From: a virus
DNA: 61,769 bases
Strand: one strand, 5' to 3'
Virus record (IMG/VR): IMGVR_UViG_3300045999_008136
Location: 1-61,769 of that record
In this document: one piece after another, positions 40,174 through 47,160 of the stretch
Numbering within the stretch: position 1 is the stretch's first letter
Layout: each line of letters starts with the position of its first letter
The notes under the pieces: generated by a model
Told to the model about the DNA's origin: nothing
The model's database searches: none
What the model saw: the letters and a program-made list of their open reading frames with translations, nothing else
Translations under genes and position numbers: made by a program

Positions 40174-40295
40174 GGCAGCACCTCTGTCACGTAGGGCGCC
40201 GGCTCGTCCTTGTCGCTGGGCTTGTACTTGTCAGGACCGGGTGGGATGCCGGCCCTGTCCAGGGGATTGGGGAAGGGAGGAAAAGGCCAGGTCAT
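40170..40295 (-). CDS. Tiny proline-rich protein (41 aa)
   Basis: ATG at 40295 has GGAGG nine bases upstream and overlaps the previous stop (ATGA). Product MTWPFPPFPNPLDRAGIPPG, then DKYKPSDKDEPAPYVTEVLP, overlapping the next gene's ATG. The perfect coupling on both sides supports it as a real gene. Confidence 0.6.
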   Translation of the reverse strand: MTWPFPPFPNPLDRAGIPPGPDKYKPSDKDEPAPYVTEVLP

Positions 40296-40492
40296 GACTT
40301 GACCTCCAGTATCTCTCCTCCGTGGTCCTTGTCCAGGTAGCCAGAGAACAAGCTGATCTCAAAGGTGCCATCAGGCGTTTCAATCAGGATGTCCCGATTG
40401 CCGCTGACGTAGTCTTCACCCTGGCGCTCTTTAACAGGGCCGATGGTCACCGAAGTAACTTGGTGAATGTTGAGGTGGAAATTTTTACTCAT
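40292..40492 (-). CDS. Small beta protein (66 aa)
   Basis: The frame MSKNFHLNIHQVTSVTIGPV, GNRDILIETPDGTFEISLFS suggests a small beta domain. It has its own promoter (40523-40553) and an AGAAAGGAG leader. It starts the operon that runs down to 36.26 kb. Confidence 0.65.
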   Translation of the reverse strand: MSKNFHLNIHQVTSVTIGPVKERQGEDYVSGNRDILIETPDGTFEISLFSGYLDKDHGGEILEVKS

Positions 40493-40522
40493 GCCATTTC
40501 TCCTTTCTAAGTTGGCGAGTCA

Positions 40523-40553
40523 ATTTTAACAGGCACCTTCAAGTACCTGTCAA
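40523..40553 (-). promoter_or_regulatory. Sigma70-like promoter for the 66-aa gene operon
   Basis: On the minus strand TTGACA, then an 18-19-bp spacer, then TTAAAAT, followed by the leader AGAAAGGAGAAATGGC and the ATG at 40492. It likely drives the small-gene train downstream. Confidence 0.7.
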
Positions 40554-40563
40554 GCACTTTCAA

Positions 40564-40731
40564 TTAAAACCATCCGAACCAGATGCCTGTGCCGTGCACG
40601 CACCCCACAGGAAAGAACACGGCCCCTGCAATCAGGAAGCCCCACTTGGCTGCGCTCAAGCAGGTGACCACATGCGTGAGCCACGCAGCGGCCACCCAGA
40701 TGATGCCGACGATAGGAAGAAGTTCGCTCAT
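40564..40731 (-). CDS. Small membrane protein (55 aa)
   Basis: The product has two hydrophobic stretches (LLPIVGIIWVAAAWLTHVVT and WGFLIAGAVFFPVGCVHGTG) with ATG at 40731 and TAA at 40564. This form (LPIxGxxWVAxWLTHVxxC) is a widespread small phage membrane protein. It probably inserts into the inner membrane. Confidence 0.65.
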   Translation of the reverse strand: MSELLPIVGIIWVAAAWLTHVVTCLSAAKWGFLIAGAVFFPVGCVHGTGIWFGWF

Positions 40732-40740
40732 GTCTGCTCC

Positions 40741-41115
40741 TTATCTAATTTCGATGTCTGGGATGATGACCGAGGGCTTGAAGATCACTCGGTAAAAAGA
40801 CGCGCTGACGTTCTTGGCAGCCAGTTGTTCAACGAAGAACGTCACGTTGTCGGACAGGCCGAGGAAGTGCTTCTTGTAAACACCAGGCCCTGTCTTACAG
40901 GTCACGGACAGGTAGCCTGCCCTGTCGTTGTTGCCGAGAGAGCAGTAGCCTTCGATGGTCAGCATGTAGTCGTTGGTGATGCCGTTGTAGAAGATCACCC
41001 GGCGAGCAACTTCAAAGTTGTCCGCCGCCTTCGACACGTTCCGTGAGGCAACGTCTGCGTCAGACGAACAGCCCGCAACCGCCAATGCGGCCAGAAGCGC
41101 GGCAAGTGCTCTCAT
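40741..41115 (-). CDS. Phage lipoprotein, beta-sandwich type (124 aa)
   Basis: An N-terminal signal peptide with lipobox (LAALLAALAVAGCSSD) gives a lipidated Cys at residue 16. The mature domain is beta-rich, with NVSKAADNFEVARRVIFYNG, TNDYMLTIEGYCSLG, VTCKTGPGVYKKHFLGL. This is a recognisable phage beta-sandwich lipoprotein type, possibly involved in superinfection exclusion or envelope alteration. It overlaps the next gene by 4 bp. Confidence 0.75.
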   Translation of the reverse strand: MRALAALLAALAVAGCSSDADVASRNVSKAADNFEVARRVIFYNGITNDYMLTIEGYCSLGNNDRAGYLSVTCKTGPGVYKKHFLGLSDNVTFFVEQLAAKNVSASFYRVIFKPSVIIPDIEIR

Positions 41116-41672
41116 CGCTCCACCCCCTGCAGCCGATCAGCCACCAGCGTGGCGTAGCCGGCAATGTCCACCCAGTGGTCGACCTTGTCGGGGTTGCCGT
41201 TGACGATGCGCGCGATCTTGTGGACGATCATCTCCAGTGCTTCCCACTGGTCGTCAGCGAACGTCTTGTTGTGCATCCTGGCGTGGTCCGAGAGCAGTCG
41301 CTTCATGCCCTGCATCAATGCAGCGCCATCCTTGAACTTGCCGTACTCCTGCGCGCGCTCGTTGAGCGTTGTGTCGACCGTAGGCGCAGCCGCAAAGCCA
41401 GCGAAGTACCTGGCCACGCGCTCCTTGGACTGCTCTTCAGTGCGCTTGGCATCCATCAGCGCGTAAGCGGCCGCGGCCGCTGCCTCGTCCTCAGGCGTGG
41501 GCATGGGCACAACGTCAGGCGACAGCAGGGTCGCCTGGATGTTCTCCTCAAACACTTCCCTGCGCAGCTTGTACACGTAGGAGATGGCAGTGTTGAACCT
41601 CAATGCCACGCCTTTGACATCCGCTGCCGGATGCTTTCGGAAGTGCTCTTTGATTTTTTGACCAGAGGTCAT
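41112..41672 (-). CDS. DUF6378-like protein with HTH-like N-terminus (186 aa)
   Basis: The C-terminal half matches a conserved phage domain (NERAQEYGKFKDGAALMQGM; DDQWEALEMIVHKIARIVNG; DHWVDIAGYATLVADRL), which I recall as DUF6378 and which may have a nucleotide-metabolism-like fold. The N-terminus (MTSGQKIKEHFRKHPAADVK; NTAISYVYKLRREVFE) looks like a helix-turn-helix fused to it. A regulatory or nucleotide role is inference. Confidence 0.7.
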   Translation of the reverse strand: MTSGQKIKEHFRKHPAADVKGVALRFNTAISYVYKLRREVFEENIQATLLSPDVVPMPTPEDEAAAAAAYALMDAKRTEEQSKERVARYFAGFAAAPTVDTTLNERAQEYGKFKDGAALMQGMKRLLSDHARMHNKTFADDQWEALEMIVHKIARIVNGNPDKVDHWVDIAGYATLVADRLQGVER

Positions 41673-42154
41673 GATGTTTCCTTTCTGCTTTCAATGATTG
41701 CACGTGCCTTGCCCTGAGAGATGACCCTCTGAACGAAGTTGTGCGCCTTCTCGATGTCATGAACAGTGGCCTGCGCCAACTGCTCCTCATGCAAGTCCAT
41801 CACCAGCTTCAGTGACTCCCACTGCTTGGCCGTCATGACGAACCGCATGTTCCTTTCGACGCCCTTGCGCGCTAACTCCAACAGCGCGGTCTGGGCCTCG
41901 TTGATCTCTGATAACCAGTCATAGCCCAGGCCAAGGATGGCCAGGGCCTCGGTGATGTTGAATGCCCCGATAAGCAGATCAATGTCGCGCTTGGTGGCGT
42001 CACCCTTGCGCAGTTGCTCAAGCGCTTGCCGGTTCTTGATCTGAACCTCCAGGTACACGCCTGGCAGATCGCGCACAGGTTTTAAGCCTGACAGCACGAA
42101 CTCAAGCGGGTTTTGAAGGACAGGCCTGGGGCGGTACTTGCTGCGCTTTTTCAT
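41669..42154 (-). CDS. Conserved helical phage protein (161 aa)
   Basis: The start at 42154 (MKKRSKYRPRPVLQNPLEFV) gives a basic N-terminus; the body is all-helical with NRQALEQLRKGDATKRDIDL, LIGAFNITEALAILGLGYDW and AKQWESLKLVMDLHEEQLAQ. This is a recurrent uncharacterised phage family. It overlaps both neighbours by 4 bp. Confidence 0.65.
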   Translation of the reverse strand: MKKRSKYRPRPVLQNPLEFVLSGLKPVRDLPGVYLEVQIKNRQALEQLRKGDATKRDIDLLIGAFNITEALAILGLGYDWLSEINEAQTALLELARKGVERNMRFVMTAKQWESLKLVMDLHEEQLAQATVHDIEKAHNFVQRVISQGKARAIIESRKETS

Positions 42155-42408
42155 TTGAGCAACCCGAAGGCGAAGAACACGACAGCCATCACCGCCAGCA
42201 CCGCGACGTAGCACATCCACGAGGTAGTCACGTGCCAACGGCGCGTGCCCAGGATGATGTCCTGTATGAACAGCTCGTTGTGGGACATGTCCCTGGGCCG
42301 TGGGCAGTGAGCCACGCCAATGAGCACCTTGCCGGTACTCACGTACCTACCAGAGGCCGAGAGACGCTTGAACGTCTCCTCAGATCGAGTGAGTTTTTTC
42401 TTGGCCAT
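42151..42408 (-). CDS. C-terminal TM protein (85 aa)
   Basis: Basic helical N-terminus (MAKKKLTRSEETFKRLSASG) and a C-terminal membrane segment (about residues 64-84, SWMCYVAVLAVMAVVFFAFG). Preceded by its own promoter (42439-42466) and a leader AGAAAGGAGAAAG. Function unknown. Confidence 0.65.
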   Translation of the reverse strand: MAKKKLTRSEETFKRLSASGRYVSTGKVLIGVAHCPRPRDMSHNELFIQDIILGTRRWHVTTSWMCYVAVLAVMAVVFFAFGLLK

Positions 42409-42436
42409 CTTCTTTCTCCTTTCTGTTGATGAGCCC

Positions 42437-42613
42437 CTATCTTAGCAGCTTCAATTCCTCTGTCAACTCCTCAACTCTTTTTTCTGCGCGTAACCATCCT
42501 TCACGCCACAGCCTCTGGTCTTCAAGGGTCTGCGCTGCCTCCAGAAGCAGTGGCGCGATGGTCTCGTAGCTCGGGAAGTCCGCCAGGTAACGGAGGAACT
42601 CAGGGGTTCTCAT
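42437..42613 (-). CDS. Small helical protein (58 aa)
   Basis: The ATG at 42613 lies 14 bp inside the end of the previous gene. Product MRTPEFLRYLADFPSYETIA, then PLLLEAAQTLEDQRLWREGW, ending in a coiled coil. Its C-terminal codons contain the TTGACA promoter for the gene at 42151. Function unknown. Confidence 0.6.
   Translation of the reverse strand: MRTPEFLRYLADFPSYETIAPLLLEAAQTLEDQRLWREGWLRAEKRVEELTEELKLLR
42439..42466 (-). promoter_or_regulatory. Sigma70-like promoter inside the 58-aa gene
   Basis: TTGACA, a 16-bp spacer and TAAGAT on the minus strand, within the last codons of the 58-aa gene. The leader AGAAAGGAGAAAG follows and leads to the ATG at 42408. Confidence 0.7.
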
Positions 42614-42836
42614 TTGTGAAGTGCTCCACGATCTCGTCTTCCAGCAGGAACATCTGCTCCTCTGTCATCGTCTTGGTGATGTCCACCTGCCGCGGCTTGC
42701 CCCCGGGCCCTGTGATGGTCAGCAGTATCTTGGTGATGTCCAACTGCGCAGGCAGCTCAGTTCCATCAACCTCCAGTGGCTCCAGTATCTCAAAAGTGAG
42801 TTCTACGGGGAGCGTCATCTCCGTCTTGTACTTCAT
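42600..42836 (-). CDS. Small beta protein (78 aa)
   Basis: The start at 42836 (MKYKTEMTLPVELTFEILEP) follows AGAAAGACCAAG. The product has beta strands LPVELTFEILEPLEVDGTEL and a helical tail (EEQMFLLEDEIVEHF). It overlaps the upstream gene by 47 bp in another frame. Function unknown. Confidence 0.6.
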   Translation of the reverse strand: MKYKTEMTLPVELTFEILEPLEVDGTELPAQLDITKILLTITGPGGKPRQVDITKTMTEEQMFLLEDEIVEHFTNENP

Positions 42837-43164
42837 CTTGGTCTTTCTGTTTGTTGGCTGCAATGCGTTGAAGGGTCAGCGATTCTTTGTAGGCTTTCTC
42901 GAAGGCGGGCTTGATGAGTTCTCGCAAGATTTCGCTCTTGGTCTTCTTGTAGAACAAGGCCATCTCGCTGATCATGTAGAACACGTCCTCAGGCGCTGAG
43001 ACGCTCTTGAACCGTGAGCCGGCGCGCTTGGATGGAGAGGACCGAAGCTCTGGCCAGCGGTCCTTCTTGGGCCTCCCGTTCTTCTTCGGACGGCCACGTT
43101 TGCGCTTGCGCACATAGGGCTCAGGATAGGCTGGAACGACCTTGTTCTTAACGTACGTACCCAT
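42790..43164 (-). CDS. Basic conserved phage protein (124 aa)
   Basis: A basic, Arg/Lys-rich N-terminus (RKRKRGRPKKNGRPKKDRW contains AT-hook-like RGRP) precedes a helical segment (EDVFYMISEMALFYKKTKSE). The C-terminus is helical and acidic. AT-hook-like motifs suggest DNA binding in a regulator or an early protein. It lies right after the polymerase terminator, so it is the first gene of the next transcript. Confidence 0.65.
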   Translation of the reverse strand: MGTYVKNKVVPAYPEPYVRKRKRGRPKKNGRPKKDRWPELRSSPSKRAGSRFKSVSAPEDVFYMISEMALFYKKTKSEILRELIKPAFEKAYKESLTLQRIAANKQKDQDEVQDGDDAPRRTHF

Positions 43165-43181
43165 GAATTCTTCTTTCTCTG

Positions 43182-43209
43182 AAAAAGAGGCCAGGGACGA
43201 GCCCTGGCC
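43182..43209 (-). terminator. Rho-independent terminator after the DNA polymerase
   Basis: On the minus strand GGCCAGGG, a short CTCGT loop and CCCTGGCC are followed by T-rich sequence (TCTTTTT), 40 bp after the polymerase stop. The leader of the 124-aa gene follows. Confidence 0.85.
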
Positions 43210-43250
43210 AAATGGAGACCAATCGAGGCAACTGCATTACCTCACCTCGA

Positions 43251-45131
43251 TTATGCAGCGGTGCCCCAGCTCGTGCCAACCTCTACGTCGACACGAGACG
43301 GAACTTCCAGGCGCACGGCGTTGGCCATGATGTCCGCGGCCTCACGTGCTTCTGCCTTGTCCTTGACCGACAGGGCGATCTCGTCATGCACTTGGAGCAG
43401 CAGCTTGAAGCCCGCCTTGTGCAGCGCCACCATGCCCGCCTTGGTCTGGTCAGCGGCCGACCCCTGGATGAGACGGTTCAGGCCCTTGTAGGTGCCCGCC
43501 CGCTTGATCCGTGAGCCGTATTCAATGACTGCTTGCTCGCGCGGCAGCGCCTTGTTGACGCCCCACTCCACCGGCTCCCACAGCGGGAAGCGGCAGCGCC
43601 TGCCCAGCAGCGTGCGAATGGAGCCGCCAGAGGCCGGGTGCTCAATGCGCTTCATGACCGCATCCACGGTGCCCTTGAGGAACGGGACCTTGCTGTGGAA
43701 GGTGGCGATCAGCTCGCTGGCCTCGTCCAGCGGCAGCTCCAGGCTGCCGGCCAGCTTGTTCTTGCCCATGCCGTACATCAGGCCCAGGCCGATCGTCTTG
43801 GCAGCCTTGCGCTTAATGCCGGCCAGGTCGGCGACCATCTGGTGGAAGTCCGTGTCGGGGTTTTCACGGTACGCATTGGCCATCTTCTCAGCCCCCGGCA
43901 GGTCCAGCAATGTGGCATAGTGCACCAGCAAGCGCGGCTCCTGCGAGGAGAAGTCGTTTGCCGCCCAAAGGTCGCCCTCCTCCGGCAGGAACAAGCCCCT
44001 GACCAGCGGGCCGATCAGTTCGTGGCGCGCGGGCACTTGCTGGAGGTTCGGGTTGCTCGCTGACAGGCGCCCGGTGACCGTGCCACCGTCGTCGTTGCGC
44101 ATCTGGTTGAAATGGGTGTGAATGCGCCCGTCTTTGGCGCTGTGCTTCAGGTAGGGCTCCAGGAACGTGCCGTGGGTCTTGTTCAACTCCCGGGCCTCCA
44201 GGATCATCTTGGCCATGGGGTGCTCGTGCGTGTCCAGGAAGCTCTTGGTGAAGCTCGGCGCGCCGGCCGCGGTCCGTGGGTATTGAACCCCCAGGCGGTC
44301 AAAGGCGGCCGCAATGGACTGCGCAGCCCAGATGTCCACCTTCATGCCGGCCTGCTCTTTGAGGTAGTTGAGGATTTCGAACTCCTTGGAGCGCATCACC
44401 GTCATCTCGTGCTCGCAGCGCAGGCGGTCAAAGCGCACGCCCTTGAGCGTGGTGTCCACCAGCACCGGCAGCACCTCGGTCTCCAGGTTGAAGATGGACT
44501 CGACCTCGTCCTTCTTGATCAGGGCCTTGAAGTGATGCCAGAGCTTGAGCGTGAGCGCCGCGTCCTGCTCCGCGTACTCGCCCACGTGCATGGCCGGCAG
44601 CTTCCACAGCTCCTTCTTGGCGTGCACGCCGAAGTCCTGCGCGGCCTCTTTCAGCCCCTGCTCGCTCTTGATCTCCTTGAGGTAGTCAAAGCCCAAGCTG
44701 TTGAGGGCGTAGCTGAAGCGGTTCTCGTCCAGCAGCGGCGCTGCCAGCATGGTGTCGTAGATGGTGCCGTTCACCTCGAAGCCGGAGGCGCGGAGCCAGC
44801 CGAGGTCGTAGGCGGCGTTGTGCATGATCTTGTCAGCCGGCGTCGCGAGAACATCTCGTACCCAGCGTTCAACAATACGGCGATCAAGGTTACCGCCCCC
44901 GCCATGGGCAACAGGGAAGTAACCGGCCCACCCGTCCACAGCCACAGCATAGCCCACGATGTAGCCGTCAGCGCGAGGCCACCCAGGGCCCATCGACTCC
45001 ATGTTCGGATCACATGTTTCAAGGTCAATTGCAATCTCCGTGGCTGTGGATAAGTTGGGGAAAGACTGTGGAGGAACCCACTCGGAAATCCGGGGGAACA
45101 TGGACATGGTGCTGGTGTCGCGCTTCTTCAT
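43251..45131 (-). CDS. Family A DNA polymerase (626 aa)
   Basis: A replicative polymerase with an N-terminal 3'-5' exonuclease (Exo I AIDLETCDPN near residue 35, Exo II HNAAYDLGWLRASG near 105, Exo III YAEQDAALTLKLW near 180). The polymerase domain shows motif A (ANDFSSQEPRLLVHYA), motif B (RKAAKTIGLGLMYGMGKNKL) and motif C (LLQVHDEIALSV). There is no 5' nuclease domain. It overlaps the helicase gene by 4 bp and ends before a terminator, so it is the last gene of the replication operon. Confidence 0.92.
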   Translation of the reverse strand: MKKRDTSTMSMFPRISEWVPPQSFPNLSTATEIAIDLETCDPNMESMGPGWPRADGYIVGYAVAVDGWAGYFPVAHGGGGNLDRRIVERWVRDVLATPADKIMHNAAYDLGWLRASGFEVNGTIYDTMLAAPLLDENRFSYALNSLGFDYLKEIKSEQGLKEAAQDFGVHAKKELWKLPAMHVGEYAEQDAALTLKLWHHFKALIKKDEVESIFNLETEVLPVLVDTTLKGVRFDRLRCEHEMTVMRSKEFEILNYLKEQAGMKVDIWAAQSIAAAFDRLGVQYPRTAAGAPSFTKSFLDTHEHPMAKMILEARELNKTHGTFLEPYLKHSAKDGRIHTHFNQMRNDDGGTVTGRLSASNPNLQQVPARHELIGPLVRGLFLPEEGDLWAANDFSSQEPRLLVHYATLLDLPGAEKMANAYRENPDTDFHQMVADLAGIKRKAAKTIGLGLMYGMGKNKLAGSLELPLDEASELIATFHSKVPFLKGTVDAVMKRIEHPASGGSIRTLLGRRCRFPLWEPVEWGVNKALPREQAVIEYGSRIKRAGTYKGLNRLIQGSAADQTKAGMVALHKAGFKLLLQVHDEIALSVKDKAEAREAADIMANAVRLEVPSRVDVEVGTSWGTAA

Positions 45132-46660
45132 AGCCTGAAGCCTTTCTGTTCGTTCTTGGGCAGCACAATGTGCAGCGTCTGTTTGGCGCGGGTGATCCCC
45201 ACGTAGAGCAGCCGGTTGATGTCGTCTGCGTTCTTGTCGTACTCCTTGGCGAACTTGGTCGACAGGTCCGACAGCAACAGCACGTTGTCAGCCTCGCCGC
45301 CCTTGGCGCCGTGGATCGTGGACAGCTTGATGGGCACGTGGCCCGTGAGCCGTGTGTTGCGCCGCAAGAGCGAGATCAGGTAGTCCCTGCGCTCCTCACT
45401 GATTTTGGTCAGCGCCTTGTGCCAGATTTCTGTGGAAAGAAGCCCGTGCTTTTCTTTCAGCAGGTCCATGGTGTAGCTGACGGTCGTGTCGGCCGTGCGC
45501 AGCATCTTGTGGCCGTGCTTGATGAAGCTGCTGTCCAGGTACTTGTAGATGGTTTTGACCACCGGGTAGGGCACCTCACCGCCTTTGCGCAGCTTCTCCC
45601 AGCCCAGCACCGCGGTCAGCACCGCTTCGCTGACGCTGCGTTGGCCGTGGCGCTCGAACAGCAGGCCCTGGCTCTTGATCCAGTCGTGCATGTCCGTGAG
45701 CATGTAGTTGGCGGCGGCCAGGATGAGCCAGTTGCCCTGGCTGATGTCGACCTGCTGGAAGTCGTTGTAGTAGCTGATGCTGCCGACCTCCTCGCGGGCC
45801 TTCCAGACCTTGGGCTGACGCTGCTTGATGCGCATGACCACGCGGTTGGCCAGGGCGTGGATTTTGGACGGCACGCGGTAGGACTGGTCCAGCACCTTGA
45901 TCTCGCCCTCGAAGTTCAGGAAGCTCTTGACGTCTGCTCCGGCCCAGGTGTAGACGGCCTGATCGTCGTCGCCTGCCAAAAAGCAGCGCTGGGCGCGCAG
46001 CGCTAACTGCTCGACCAGCCTCCATTGCAAACGTGAGAGGTCCTGCGCCTCGTCGATGATCAGCGCCTCCAGCTTGGGCAGCCGGTTGGGCTCCAGCAGC
46101 ACATGCTCCAGGAGGTCGGTGAAGTCCAGCAGGTTGCGCGAGGTCTTGTAGTGGCGGTAGGCGCGCTCGACATACTCGAAGTGGAACCACTCGATTTCCA
46201 TCCTCGACAGGTTGTAGTGCGTGCGCAGGTCCAGGCCCTTGATCCGTGCAATGTTGATCTCGTTGAGGATGGGGTTGTCCGCCTTGACGGCAAACTCCTC
46301 ATCGCCGCTTTCCACGGCCAGCTCAATGCCGGCTTCCAAAGCAAACTCACGGTAGTGCTCGGGCGACATCATGTCCTTGGTGCTGATGCCCAGGCACCGG
46401 TACGCCAGGCTGTGCAGCGTGCGAAACCATGGGAAGTCCATGTCAGGATTCAGGTGCGGGAACTTCTGGATGGCCCTGTCGCGCGCTTCGGTGGCCGCCT
46501 TCTTGGTGAAGGCGAAGTAGCCGATCTGCGTGGGGTGCACCTGCTTCTCAAGCTCGATCTCGACGACACTGAGCAAGAAGGTGGTCTTGCCGGAGCCAAG
46601 CTAAGGGGGGCCGAAGACTTTTACGATCTTCGGCCCCAACTCCTCATAAGTTGTGTTCAT
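45128..46660 (-). CDS. UvrD-like SF1 helicase with an in-frame TAG in its Walker A motif
   Basis: The full frame starts at ATG 46660 (SD GGAAAG) and reads MNTTYEELGPKIVKVFGPP, then TAG (46601-46603), then LGSGKTTFLLSVV. Removing six bases restores GPPGSGKTT, the normal Walker A motif. After the TAG the frame is open to 45128: FAFTKKAATEARDRA (Ia), DEAQDLSRLQW (II, near residue 205), AGDDDQAVYTWAG (III), STIHGAKGGEAD (V) and YVGITRAKQTLHI (VI). A start at TTG 46576 would lack Walker A. The HNH stop overlaps the first codons (46644-46660). Bypass, inactivation or an assembly error are all possible. Confidence 0.82.
46607..46637 (-). other. Perfect 11-bp hairpin just before the in-frame TAG
   Basis: On the minus strand GGGGCCGAAGA (46637-46627), a 9-base loop and TCTTCGGCCCC (46617-46607). 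The stem ends three bases before the TAG and is not followed by a T run, so it is not a standard terminator. It lies wholly inside the helicase N-terminal codons. Confidence 0.85.
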
Positions 46661-47063
46661 GTTGAATCTTTCCGTGCCATCTTTCCATGCAGTGAATACG
46701 GGCATGCTCTGCCTGTGTCATCACCTCAAGGTTGTCTGGGTTGTTGTTCCATTTATCACCATCTTTATGGTGGACGACCTCTCCAGGCAGGAGCTTTCTG
46801 CCGAGCATTTCCTCCGCAACAGCGCGGTGCATGTGGCGGCCCTGCAGCTTGACGTAGTTTTCTCTGCTGCCTGTGTACCGTAAGGCGTCTTTGCCCCTGA
46901 ATGAGGCCCTTCGCCTTTGTTCTTCGGCATCAATAAGCCTGCTGTTGTGGCCGTTAATGAATCGAAGTGGCTGGCCCTTAGCCTGGCCACGTCCTGTCCT
47001 GGTACGGATTGCGATAGGTGTCGGGAGTCCGCACCCGCACTCGCAGAGTGAAGCGTCTGACAT
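46644..47063 (-). CDS. HNH homing endonuclease-like protein (139 aa)
   Basis: An N-terminal zinc-like cluster (CECGCGLPTPIA) is followed by a RFINGHN segment, then the HNH core: GRHMHRAVAEEMLGRKLLPG, VVHHKDGDKWNNNPDNLEVM and EHARIHCMERW. H, N and H metal/catalytic residues are all present. It has a good RBS (AAAGGGG) and lies between primase and helicase, overlapping the helicase start by 17 bp. It is probably a mobile free-standing endonuclease acquired by the phage. Confidence 0.88.
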   Translation of the reverse strand: MSDASLCECGCGLPTPIAIRTRTGRGQAKGQPLRFINGHNSRLIDAEEQRRRASFRGKDALRYTGSRENYVKLQGRHMHRAVAEEMLGRKLLPGEVVHHKDGDKWNNNPDNLEVMTQAEHARIHCMERWHGKIQHEHNL

Positions 47064-47160
47064 GGCTTTCCCCTTTGTAAGCCGCCCTTAAAAGAAAGGT
47101 GACCAGGCGGTAAGGGAAACCACTTTTCGCTCCGTCGAGCTAGGTCCCGTTCAGTGTATA

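Noticed and set aside
42437-42466. Non-coding promoter-only interpretation of the 42437-42613 gap
   Set aside because: A coupled frame with a good start and a sensible helical product covers it, and the promoter fits inside its last codons.
46598-47160. Group I or group II intron interrupting the helicase
   Set aside because: The helicase N-terminal codons lie between the HNH gene and the TAG, so the HNH gene is not inside an intron, and I found no P/Q/R/S-like core sequences. Only six bases interrupt the motif.
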